A stretch of DNA of 64,000 nt, taken from the NCBI GenBank assembly GCA_026724425.1, contig JAIUCV010000009.1:21850388-21914387 (forward strand). The letters run 5' to 3'. A program made the translations under genes and the position numbers. Origin of the DNA: Erythrophleum ivorense (Eukaryota; Streptophyta; Magnoliopsida; Fabales; Fabaceae). The notes under the pieces are model-generated. The model did no database searches, was not told the origin of the DNA, and saw only the letters and a list, made by a program, of their open reading frames with translations. This document shows, piece after piece, positions 11,897-23,092 of this stretch (positions within the stretch are counted from its first letter, which is position 1; every line of letters starts with the position of its first letter).

Positions 11897-14084
11897 CTAG
11901 AATTAGTTATGATTTTTCAAAGTTCAAGCACAGAATCTGGAAAACTAGTCTAAGGCTACACTAGTATGTTTTGTGCATTTGCTCCCTTTGCTTGAGGTAT
12001 GGACCACTTTTTAAGTTTGTTATGAGTTGTAATTGAGTATTTAAATATGAGGATGAGATAGATGAGTCCATATGGCCCACGGGACTCTGAAGAAAAAATT
12101 TATCCGTGACATTATATAAGTATGTTCATTATTTTAAATGCTATCTTTCTTGCTTCATTTTAAAATGCATGGGATAAAACCTTGAAATGACATGAGGCAA
12201 GCTAGATTAGTATGGTGTTACAATTCCCCAACTCTCTTTCTCTTGGTCGTATGGCCTCACACACACACTTTTGTGTGGTCTTACTTGATTGTCCTAGACA
12301 CATCAATTAAAGTATAAAATAATCCATTAAGATATATTCAATTTCATTTTAGCAATACATGTGCAAACTAGGTCTTAAAGTGTAGATTTGGTTACTTGCA
12401 CTGGGCCTTAAAAAACTAGATTCATTTGTCTAATGAAACTCATCATAGACCCATAGATCATAAAAGTCGTTGGCACTAGCAAAATCATTAGACCTAGAGC
12501 TAATAGGACTAGGAGTTAGGCCAAACAAAGGAATACCTAACTTAAAAGAAAAATTCCAAAAAAAAGGCCCCTAACTTGACCCCACATAAAGGATATGCCA
12601 TCAAAGCCCCGGAACACGAGTTTTGGACTAATGACATAGGGGGTTTGAGACACGATTTGATTTCATTAAGTTTTCCAAATAACCTATTCCATTTGCCACA
12701 TTTCATGTAGCAATTCCATCACTCACTTTTTGTGGCTAAAACAAGTCCAAAAACCTAGCCATACCACCTATTCTATTCTTAGGGTCAATTAAGGTTTTCA
12801 TGGTACCAAATTTTGCACATCATTATAACTCACTCTTTTCCATAAATTAATGATTCATCTAGCCTTTATATATATCTCATTTAGGCCTTTTAAACCATGA
12901 AACCAAATTAAAAACTTCCTTAGGTAGCAAAATCTCCCTTTGGCCAAGACACACTTATAAAACCCAATCTTGGAGTTTTGTTTGCTTCATAGGGGAATTT
13001 GATGGTTTTATGGTCTCCATAATTCATTTATAAGTCAATTATGGTATTATAAAGATTAACTAATTCTCTTACAATTTCAATCTTTCAAAGCCAAAACTAA
13101 ACCCTAAGTTAAGTCATATGCTATTCTTTTGGTCTTTAACCAATTCTATTTGCATATTCTTATTTTTCACCCTTTAAACCTTGGTTTTCCCTAAGTTTTC
13201 ATCAATTTCATACACGGTTCCTTCTCTTCCCATGTTGGCCGAACCTAGGTTGGTCTAGGTCTCCAAGAATAAAAATTTTTCCTAATTTAAATTATACCTT
13301 GCTTTGAAGTGCTCTTAACAGAAAATCCTTTTGGTACAATTGATTTTCTTAAAAGAGCTTCTTCACTCAAGAGGCTAGCCATAAAACTCTTCATTTTGAG
13401 AAACCAAAACCACCATGAGAATGAGGAGAAGGAGTAGGAGTAGGAGTAGGAGAAGGTTAATAACAACATTATATTAAAATTTAGCAAGTTTGCTTATTTA
13501 TATGAAGCTTCCTTTCCCCTTCTTCCTTCTTCTTTCTTCACACCACCAAGAAAGGACTTGAGGGTTGCTAAGGTTGGTTATGAGGTGAGGTAGGAGTGTG
13601 GCATCTTATACATAAAGGGTTTTAGGGTTATAAGACATTTTCAAAAATATTGATTTTGCCCCTATAGTTTAATTCCACTATTTGAGGTAATTTCTTTGTA
13701 GTTTCAAAAGCCAACAACTCTAAACTAAAATTTAGACTTTCCTTTTCATTAAAAATATATGTTTAGAGGTTATAGGAGCTTAAAATAGTCTAGAAAAATT
13801 TGTTCAAAGTTATCACTCCCTGGGGTTCTAAACTGTACACCGTCAGAGATTCAGTCAAATTAATCTCATCTTATTAATCTTCTAACCTTATTTCATAATA
13901 TTATAATGAGGGATATTTATTTCTTTCTCATGTCTTTTAAATCCTTGATTTTTCCCATTAGTTAGTTAGGGTCAAATTGGTTCTTTTAGTCTTGACTAGT
14001 GTTTTCTTTCCCTAGGACCTTTTTTTAGTCATTCATTTCCATTCTTTAGGGACTATTTTAATTTACGAAATATAGAATATTTCA

Positions 14085-14405
14085 AATAGATATAAAACTC
14101 ATACCAATGCAATTTCCATCCACATTTATATAGGCAAATAAGTATAACCATACATCTATGGAGATAAATATAGAGCTAAAAACATTACAAATAGAAGGGA
14201 TTTACTTACCTAATGGATGATTAAGTCTCTTCTTCTACTAATCCACCAAGAAGACACTATAATCCTCAAATCTAAAAACCTAAGGTTACATCAACTATTA
14301 CTAAATCAAGAGTTGTTCAGTTTAAATGAAAGAGGAGATGCAGAAGAATGTTTTTTTCTTCACTCACATGAGCCAAATCTTATGTCTTCTTGAACATGGA
14401 CATGA
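14085..14405. other. Unassigned 320-bp stretch
   Basis: AT-rich DNA between the end of the minus LTR at 14084 and the first recognisable bases of the truncated plus LTR at about 14405. It includes a segment with a TTACCT tract that loosely resembles minus-oriented LTR text elsewhere in the window, but I could not align it with confidence to any family. No gene, RNA or terminus is seen. It is probably a remnant of the element into which the LTR ending at 14084 inserted. Confidence 0.4.
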
Positions 14406-16393
14406 TTTTATATATGATTACACGTAGCTTAAGTTTCATACATGCATGCTTTGACTTGAAAATATGTCTATTATGTATGATTGAAAGGGTTAAGAGCTAT
14501 TAACATTCTTAGAATCTCATTCTTCCCTCTCTAATATCTAACCATGTCTAGGTAAGTCAAGTGGCCAAGGAATGGGAGCCAACAAGTATAAGAAGCAAGA
14601 CTTTGACATATGTATAGAGAAATGAGCTTTGTAAATATATTTTGATGTCAAGAATTGTAACCATGAGATGTATATATGATGTGGATGCTTGAGCACACTT
14701 AAATATATGTGAATATGATGTATGTAATGATTTTGGGAGCATATAAATATGTATGATTTTGCCACCAAAGGCCATTGATATGTGTATGATTGCATGTGGC
14801 ATAGTGGAAATGAGTTCCATAATATTTTGAACCAAATTACATGTCTCCCTAGGTTGTGAATGTGGTTTTGGATGTGCCCAAGTGACCATGGACAATGAAG
14901 AAAGCAATTTGACACCATTTTGAACCATTTGTGTAACACACATAGTTATATAGGCACATCTCATCCCTTGTCTAAGCTCATTTCCAAGAATCATATAAAT
15001 TCTCAAAGAAAAAGCATTACAAATAATGAATATTTTTTAGTTGCATAGCGTATAAATTTTTCTTCCAATGTCTCATGGACCATGTGAGCTCATATATGAC
15101 ATTCTCATATTTAATTAGATAGATACAACTCAATTCTATCACCAAAAGTAGCCTAGAACTTGTGCAAGTGCAAGAAACATATAAAATTCCATAGTATAGC
15201 CTCGGCCAAATTTTCATAGTTTCCATCACAAACTTTGAAAAATCATAACTAATTCTAAAAAAAATTAAAATCTACCATGCTATAGCTTGTTGGAAAGCTC
15301 TAAGTGTTAAATTTACATTAAAATAATTTTAACTCATGAAATTAGCATCTAAACCATTTTTGACATCAAAAAATGTACAAAGGTCTAACTAACTATTGTT
15401 ACTGATACAATCTATGCAAATGATCCCAATCTAGAAAGCTACAGATGTTAGCTAAAGGGAAAAAATAGCTTTAGATCAGTCCAGGCATGTCCAAGCCTTG
15501 GAAACTAATCAAACAGGAACACAGGCCTGACTGGACACTTGATACTTGACAAAAATTTCAAAATTATATATATCTCTCTCTAGACATCCAAATGAGGTGC
15601 TTTTAATTGTCATAGGTCCACTAGGAAGGTCTAGTTTCACATTGTAAAATTTTGTAGCAATTGGACATCATTTTCCCCCATGAGTGATAGAGTTTCATTT
15701 CAGACCAGAATGAACAATGCACTAAACTAAAACCAGAAAAATTCTCAACTTTGAAAATTCATCAAAAATTTTATAGACCTCCAAAAATTCTGCACTTTAA
15801 CTTCCCAAAAATCTCTCAACAAAAATCTAGATGTATGCCAAATTTTACACTAAGAAGAGCTCATTTGGATAAAAAGTGGTGTAGCTCATCAATATAGTCA
15901 ATTTTGCTCTATATGAGATACCAAATGTGTCCAAATGGTCTCTTTTGATGTATGGCACCTCTTGCGCAAGTTTAAAAGCATGAATATGATTTGTATGAAC
16001 TACCCAAATGGTTCCAAACCTCATGCATCTTAACTTGGCCATTCCACTTCCATTAATACACTAATACACCATGCAACGACCCTAACTTTCATTTATAGTA
16101 ATTAAGGTTAAGTACATGATTAATAATCATATATCAAGGTTTGAAGTCATTAAAATTAATTACATCGGGAACAAGTGAGGAAATTTGAAACCTTAATGTT
16201 GCTAGGGTCATTAGCTAGACAACCACAATTATTCGAACGCATGAGTGAATTTAATTATTAATGAGGAGCCTTTGATTCTCCCATCCATCATTTCCAACTC
16301 ATAAAATCCTTTTACAAGTGTTTCTAGATCATTCCTTAGCATTACCTTAAGAGAAACTAAGTTTTCTAGGTGAATATGAGAATTAGAGCACTT

Positions 16394-16634
16394 TCGCCGC
16401 GGCTAAATTCACTTGCGCCGCGGCCAATTACTCTCGATTCAACTCCTGACGCTTTCACAATTTTTTTCACATTTCGCCGCGGCCAAATACCCCTTTCGCC
16501 GTGGCCAATTGCTCTCTGTTTTCTTCCCTGGCAGGTTCGCCACATTTGGCCGAGGCCAATTAAATGTTGGCCGCGACCAATTATTCTCTGTTATGAATTG
16601 GCCTAGGCCAATTAAATATTGGCCGCGGCCAATT
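16394..16634. repeat. Cluster of GGCCGCGGCC-type palindromes (D family)
   Basis: About eight units of the form CGCCGCGGCCAATT or GGCCGCGGCCAATT, spaced 15-60 bp apart, in DNA that is otherwise AT-rich. Variants (CCGTGG, CCGAGG, CCTAGG, CGCGACC) mostly keep or nearly keep the dyad. The sister LTR at 61680 has only two comparable units, so the cluster has expanded or contracted between copies. It lies 320-560 bp from the LTR 3' end. Confidence 0.85.
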
Positions 16635-17139
16635 CCCTTCTGTTCCTATAACTCCCAAGATTTCATCTTATGCTCTCCAATTTCCCTCCAATATCACTCT
16701 AGAGTCATTCTACCTTAATTTATGCAACTTTAATGGTAATTATGTACCTTAATTACCCAACTAATCTATCATTACCCTTTTAGCATTTAGATGTGGATTT
16801 TCCTACTCATCTATATGATTTTACGTCAACAAATTATAAATCTCCCACAATGGTCATTCAATCATATTTCATTGGGTATTTCTTGCATTAATAGTCAAGT
16901 GTATAAGGAACACATCATGGGATTACATTCTATGTTAACAAAATACAACTTCTACACTTGGCAATGCAGATACATGATGATGCTATACAAGACTTAACAA
17001 AATTAGCATCTACCCTATTCTACTCAGACCAAGTGTAGCTCCCCACACCGGGCCTCTGCTCATGGATGTTCATCCACTTGCATACCCTTATCCTTACTCG
17101 AAGAACCTCCACCTGAAATGTTAATCCCATAAGACGGGG

Positions 17140-17155
17140 TGAGATATGAATCTCA
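17140..17155 (-). other. Conserved LTR hairpin in D (16072-18687)
   Basis: TGAGAT-ATGA-ATCTCA, a 6-bp perfect stem with a 4-nt loop, next to the acceptor-like CACCTGAAAT on the opposite strand. Confidence 0.7.
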
Positions 17156-20100
17156 GTAACCAAGGCAATTCCATCATATAATCCCATATTAATTCACATA
17201 CATGCATAATTTCACATAAACACCAACAGTAGGACCATTCATATCAGTAAATGAAATAATTAGGCTATCATGATTACTATCCCATACTAGCAATTATATT
17301 ATCACATGTTAAAGGCCATTAACACCGGAGAGGCCGTCACGGCACCTACTCCTCATTGAGCACAACGGGGCTCAGTGCATCTGGGGTTTGATCATAACCC
17401 GGTGCTCGATCGAAGCACATGTACGGGTGGCCAGCCGCACCACAGCTCCACCATGGACTCACAAGGTCCAATCACAATTCAACAGATAGCCAACCAATTC
17501 ATTCAATATTTCAAATCATTCATGTATAGAAAAATATGAAATTAACACAGATATATGCATGGAATTAATGTAAACCCAGTACCCTCACTTGTAGACACTT
17601 GCAAAAATCACCAATGGTGCAGAAATCCCCCTATAACCACAACATCACATAATTACTACTCTAATTCATCATTAATAATTCATAATCAGTACCAAGGGAA
17701 TTTAAAATGCTAATGGACTACCCAAGAATCATTTACCCAGCCACAACAAGTCCCAATTTCGGATTTAAGTTTCCTCCACCAGAAAATTCAATATTCCACC
17801 CAAAATCCTAAGCAAATTCGTACATAATTAATACCCACTTTATAAATTAGCTATGGGGGTCTCAAATTAACCATTAAAGCATCAAAATGGAGGTCTAAAC
17901 TCACCCAAAGTCAGCCTTAATCCCAACTACGAATTTCATCAAGAAAATCCCCAAACACTCACATTTCAGTTTTGGGTAGGATGAAAATGCCTCCAAATGA
18001 AAAACTAATCGGACCAAATTAAGGGGAAAGATGAGGGGATTAAGTTGTATAACTATTACCTTGGCTGAATCTTGCTCTAAGTATGAGAAAATGCAGAATT
18101 TTGGTCCCAAACCCTAGCCTCCTTCTCCACCTCCGATTTTGCCTCTTGAATCTTATGTTTCAGCAAGTGAGTAAGTGGGTGGGGTATTAGGGTTTAAGTT
18201 GGGTCAAGTATGGGTCAAGTATGGGTCATGGGCTGCTCAAGATCCATCTCCACTTGGGCTTCAGATTTTAGCTTATTGGGCCAGTTTTGGAGTGTTGGGC
18301 TGCAGAATTTTGTTGGGCCCAGTTTTATGCATTTGGGTTGCTGAAGTTTAATTGAGTTTGGGCTAAGTTTGAGAAGCTTAAGAATTTAGGTCTGCACAAG
18401 GATTATTGGGCCACTTAAAAGAGTATATACAAGATAAATCTTGGGCCTCCATCCCTCTAGATTATATTAGGTCTGCACATAATCCATTGGGCCTCTATTA
18501 GCCTTTTCTCATGCTCTATTAATTTAGGCCTAGATAGAATTTCTATCCCAATTAAATCTCAAACCATATTAATAATTTATCTCTCTACAAGTCTCCATTC
18601 ACTTAACTTGCCTAATGAGCCCATATTAATTACTCTTAATTAATTCTAATCCATGATTAATACCTTAATTAATTATGGGGTGTTACACACCATGCCATCA
18701 AGAAGCCAAAATTTCCATTTCTATTGATTTCATACCATATATAGTCTATATAAGAGTCATACATCATTTTATATTCATACATGAGCTTACATCTAAAAAA
18801 TAATATATACGAAGCCATTTTGCCATTCATATGGCCATAAGCAAGTAAAATTCATGCACTTTGTTGTCACACTTTCATCTTCCAAGTCGTTGGCTCCTAT
18901 TACCTTGTCCACTTGGTCCACCTAGCATGTTAGAACATTGGAGAGGAGGGAATGAGATTCAAAGAATCCTAATAGCTCATCTCTCTTTCAATCACACATA
19001 AAAGATGTAAGACAAGTCTTGAAAATGCATGCATAACATAATGGAATGTGTGAGCATTCAAGAAACATCTTTGGCATTTAAACAAGTCATACATAGCATA
19101 TATAGGCTTGCCAAGTAAGTGGATTAGGCCTCACCCTTTCACTTGTGGATTTTGGACTTCCCTCACCCATTTCTTTAAGAGGTTTTTGACTTAACCTTAC
19201 TCTTGGGAGTCAATCTCACTCTTGGGAGACTCTTTACTTTGTCTCAACTAACTTTAAAGGTTCTTAGCTCATCCTCACTATAGCTAAGAGTTATTGGCTT
19301 CTCCACACTCAAGTAAACCAAGGTAAGCATATAAAGCATCATTTGAATACATAAAACATTATCATGGTACCCATGGCATATGAAATCATGCTAGAATACT
19401 TTTTATGGCTTAAAACACACATACACATATTCAAAGACAAGGAAGCACACATTTATGCATGAGAGAAAAGTGGAGAGAGCTACTTTGGTTATACAAGCAC
19501 ACTTTTTCTTTAACTTTCCCTTCCTTCTTCTCGGCCTAACCAAAAGCTTAGGGAGCATTAACTTCTCTTGGCCTAAATACACCAAAAGAAACATGAATAC
19601 TCATGGGAACAAGCCTTGGCATTATACACACTTTACATGATGCTACTTTGGTCTATGGCCCCATTATGCTTCCATAAGGCACTTAATGAAGTAACTAAAA
19701 GAATTCATGATTTTGGCTCCCTTCTCTCCTTTAATCTATGATTCTTGACTCTATTTAAACTCCTTGGAGTCATCACATAATTATTTTAAGGAGTCTAACT
19801 AGGAGTTGCTTCATTATGCTACATTATGGAGCCTACACCTCCATCTCACTATTTATGGCTTTTAAATTTTTCCAAGACTTCCTCTCATCCTCTTCCATCA
19901 TATATGACTCAAAACTATCTCTACCTATAATTCTGCCCTAGGCCGAAAATGGCATATGAAAAGGAAAGTAATGGGTTTACTTTGTTTTCTTGATGGAAGA
20001 GGTGTATAGGGAGGTCTTTAGGGATCTTAGGAACTCAAGAAAAAACTTATCTAGGCTAGAGAATTCATGGATCAAAACAGATTTCACAATGTCTCCATGA

Positions 20101-22244
20101 ATCCCTAACTTTTCTATCTTGTATTTTCATGCTTCTTTCTTTGATTTCTTTGCACTCACTTGCTTCTCACACTCCAAAATCTATGAATCTCCCTTGCTAC
20201 GACTAGAATTCATCTCCCTTTGATTGGGCTCTATATGGGACAAAATGCTCATAAGGAGGAGAAAGGAAGAATAAGCATGGAAGACAATAACTTACATTGA
20301 TTTCTTAGCTTTTCTCAAGTGCTTTTCCAAGTGGTGAGTTCCTCTCCCTCAAATTCTATTATCCTCCTCTAGACCAGACCCAAAACATCACCAAATCCAT
20401 CAATGAAACCATAGAAAATGAAGAGGAGAATGAGAGGAACAAGTTTCTTAAAGGAAGAGCATGAAATTTCATACTTTTCTTACCTTTTTCTTAAATTTTC
20501 TCCCTTGAAAATCCCCTCCTTTGGTGTGCTTAAGAGCTGCCTTATTTTTTTGGTTGAGGGCAAAAGGTGGGTAGGTCTAAATGTGGGGGAGAAGAAATGT
20601 GAATAATAAGGAGTACTCAAGAAGCTTCTTTTTCCTCAAAATTTTAATTTTACCTTTCATTCCTTGGTATTTTCATTTCTAATCGTTTTAGTTCCTTTTT
20701 GAGAATTGTCTTTTTTATTATAAAATTTAGATCCCTAATTAATAAAATACCTTTGGAATGACTCAAATTAGAGCTAAAACCTTCCTGAACAAATCCGTCA
20801 AAGTTCAGGTCCATTGACATAGAAAATATCCACCGGAGGGGTTTTAACTGTCCTCGGGGTTTCTTATGGTTTTCAGGGCCTCTGAGAACCGTGAAGAACT
20901 CAAAATTTTCATTTTAAAAAGCCCTCATATGAGAATTCCAAATTTTTCTCAAAATTACAAAAATACCATTACATTTCATCAACCTTTTGTTCAATTTCAT
21001 TTCTTCATTCTAACTCCATTTTTCTTTTCGTCCGAGCATGTGATTCTCCATTTTTAGGAGTCTAGAATGCTTCCCAAATTTTTTGGGACTTTAACTAAGT
21101 CATTTTGGAGGACTTGCTTTTATATCTAATAAATTTCATCGTTTGCAAAAAAATCATACGTTACGTTTTCTCGCATTTTCTCTCGTTTTCAAAGAACCAG
21201 ATATTACAATTTGGAGCACAAAATATGACCAAATTATGAGGTGAACTAAAATTTGACCAAATGAGTGATTTTTTTTCTATGAAAATTGGCTAACAAGTAG
21301 GTTTAATCTAGAGCTTTCCACAAAGCTAAGAGAACCCAATTTGAAGCTCTAGAGAATTTATTATCATTTTTTCAAAGTTAGGAAAATATGCTGAATGGTG
21401 GGGTACACTGTTCATATGATCAGATTTTGTTTCCTTGTCACTCATAAGCCAAATGGTATCTAATGGCTATGAAATGTTATAAGCATAAAATTGACACCAT
21501 AAGCATTCCATAGACACTGAGATCACCCCATTTAAAGCTCTATAGAGAGGGAACCAAATTTTTGAAGTTTCATGTGATAGTACTAGTAGTGCAGCAAGAC
21601 ATCTAGTATTATTCCATCGATTTTTGTATGTTAGATGCTATTTTCTTGATCTAGAACTATTTGTAATTGAATGTAGACATCCAAAATTTCTAGAATGGTA
21701 TGGTTTACTAGGTTTTGATATTTTTAGAATTAGTTATAAATTTTTGAAATTTAAATTAGAAACCTATGACAACAAACTTAGGTAGTTGGGCCTTTGGTGC
21801 TATTCTTATTAGTCAATCGTGGTCCAATTACTGATTTTATGGTCTAAAATGATTTTTAACCTATATTTAAAAATTTAGGGATTTCCATAATACTATCATT
21901 TGCTTGATTTTTATTTTTTTAGATTTAATTATAATTTTCCAAAGTTGATGTCAAAAAGCTAAAAAGTGGAACCCATGCCAACTTTAAAATTTTTTTAGTG
22001 TGTGGCTTCTTAACCAAGTTGCGTGTGATATTTTATGTTGTTTATGACTTGTACAGATGGATTATAAGTAGAAGATGATATTGAAAAGTTCACGAGATGT
22101 ATGGAGCCTTAAGATGAATTTTTAAAGCCAACGTAATGCAATAAAATGCAATTAAATATATTGTCTTTTCTTCGGGGTGCATGTAGCTAAGCAAGTAAAA
22201 CGCTACAAATGTAAGAAAAAAGGCTAGGAAGTGATGGTGTTACA

Positions 22245-23092
22245 CTTCATGTAGTAATTCTATCATTCATCTATCTCATTTTCACTTACTTTTCATGGCT
22301 AAACAAGTCTAAAAACTTAGCCATATCACTCATTCCCTTTATAGGACACTTTAGGGTTTTTATTGCACCATACTTTCAACATCCTCAAATCTCATCTTTT
22401 CTCAAATCAATGGTTCATCTAACCTTTATATTACCCACTTAGGCCTCTAAGATACATTAGACTAAACTAAAAAACTTCCTTAGATGTTCTTTCTTTACCT
22501 AGGCTAAGACTCCCCTCTGTGTCCCTGCTTTGAAATTTTGTTTGTTTAAGAAAATTTTAAGGTCTTTAGGACTATCCATAATTCATTTCTTGTTCAATCA
22601 TGATATTATAGGAATCAAATATTTTTCCTAGGGTTTTGAAATCTTCATGGTTAATGAAAGCCACTTTGATTTCATTAAGCTCTCATCATGTACATATTCA
22701 TTCCTCATTTTCTCTCTCTTGGCTGAACATAGAAGGAGTAAATCCTAAGGATAGAAATTTTTTATAGTAAAATCATACATTATCTTGAAACTCTCTTGAC
22801 AAGCAATCTTTTGCACTAATTGGTTTGCCAAGATGCTGAACCTTTTCCTCAAGGTCAAACCCTAGCTTCCTCATTTCAAAGATAAAAATTATATCAAAAT
22901 AAAGCTCATGAAGAGTAGAGAAAGTTTTCTAATTACAAGGAAGTCTAAAAATGTCATATACTTACCTAAATCTTGGCTTTTTCTTTTTCTCTTTCTTCTT
23001 TCTTTTTCTCCTCCATTTTTACAATGAAATTTTTCTCCTTTCCAACTATTATAGGTTAGCGTAAATAAGGGAGAAAGAAGGCTTATGATTAC
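22245..23092 (-). mobile_element. A'-family LTR (copy 2), internal fragment
   Basis: This aligns with 12700-13600 of the minus LTR 8400-14084, for example TCATGTAG followed by AATTC at 22248, and ATGGTTCATCTA at about 22420. It is the host into which LTR X inserted at 23093. It begins abruptly after the plus LTR ending at 22244. The rest of this LTR would lie to the right of the window, beyond X, and its left portion is not visible. No coding potential. Confidence 0.6.

Larger units (their letters stand above)
8468..12222 (+). mobile_element. A-family solo LTR, complete
   Basis: A complete LTR of 3755 bp. It starts TGTAATATCTGG and ends TATGGTGTTACA, and is flanked by ATTCT (8463-8467) and ATTCC (12223-12227), a TSD with one mismatch. 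It lies inside the minus LTR 8400-14084. No second LTR, primer-binding site or polypurine tract is present, so this is a solo LTR rather than a full element. Internal landmarks are donor-like AAG/GTAGCT at 10190, the hairpin at about 10700-10720, acceptor-like CTAACATGTTAG ending at 10750, and a 38-bp tandem duplication at 11821-11896. The copies at 14932-21208 and 49663-56319 share the same start, end and order of landmarks. Confidence 0.85.
8400..14084 (-). mobile_element. A'-family LTR (copy 1), host of an A-family LTR
   Basis: Minus-oriented LTR seen as two pieces, 8400-8467 and 12223-14084, interrupted by the A-family LTR 8468-12222. The pieces rejoin smoothly: related minus LTRs (for example 41330-41430) run through the same point without interruption. 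Positions 12700-13600 align with 22245-23092, a second copy of the same family. The right terminus is ...AATATTTCA at 14084, so the LTR would start TGAAATATTC, an atypical TGA start, with candidate TSD AATAG (14085-14089). Its left (3') part is absent, lost beyond or through the B-family LTR that ends at 8399. No coding frame of interest. Confidence 0.6.
16072..18687 (-). mobile_element. D-family solo LTR, complete
   Basis: A complete LTR of 2616 bp with exact TSD CACCA (16067-16071 and 18688-18692), inserted in the A-family LTR 14932-21208. On the minus strand it starts TGTAACACCCCATAATTAAT and ends GGTCGTTGCA. The TGTAACACCC start, the hairpin at 17140-17155 and the CACCTGAAAT segment at 17110-17119 (TTTCAGGTG-like on the minus strand) are the best arguments in the window for Tekay/Del-type chromovirus LTRs (from family knowledge). 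A cluster of GC-rich palindromes at 16394-16634 is expanded relative to the sister copy starting at 61680. Frames at 16370-16718 are translations of that cluster. Confidence 0.88.
14932..21208 (-). mobile_element. A-family solo LTR, split by a D-family LTR
   Basis: Minus-oriented complete LTR flanked by an exact TSD, ATTTG (14927-14931 and 21209-21213). On the minus strand it starts TGTAATATCTGG (right end) and ends GTGTGTTACA (left end). After removing the D-family LTR 16072-18687 and one TSD copy it is 3656 bp, matching the other A copies (3755 and 3740 bp). The hairpin is at about 18951-18975. There is no internal retrotransposon sequence. The open frame 15845-16042 is the antisense counterpart of 11029-11211 in the plus copy; the resemblance reflects shared ancestry of the LTRs and not a gene. 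Confidence 0.85.
14405..22244 (+). mobile_element. 5'-truncated B-like LTR, host of an A-family LTR
   Basis: Plus-oriented LTR seen as 14405-14931 and 21209-22244 (about 1.56 kb after removing the insert). It resembles the 3' half of the LTR at 28622-32196: first the hairpin region (14501-14520, with a substituted left arm), then the ACCAAA-rich 3' part, ending ATGGTGTTACA at 22244 with candidate TSD CTTCA (22245-22249). Its 5' half is missing. The two pieces join exactly across the TSD ATTTG of the insert 14932-21208. The left edge near 14405 is therefore probably a deletion breakpoint. Frames of 133 and 149 codons on the minus strand (14538-15006) cross an insertion boundary and are not genes. 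Confidence 0.6.

Noticed and set aside
14538..15006. Overlapping frames of 133 and 149 codons on the minus strand
   Set aside because: They cross the boundary of an LTR insertion (14932), have no recognisable domain, and the composition is that of AT-rich LTR sequence.
16370..16718. Overlapping frames with repeated RPI/GQL motifs
   Set aside because: They are the two frame readouts of the GGCCGCGGCC cluster in a solo LTR, with no start context or conservation.
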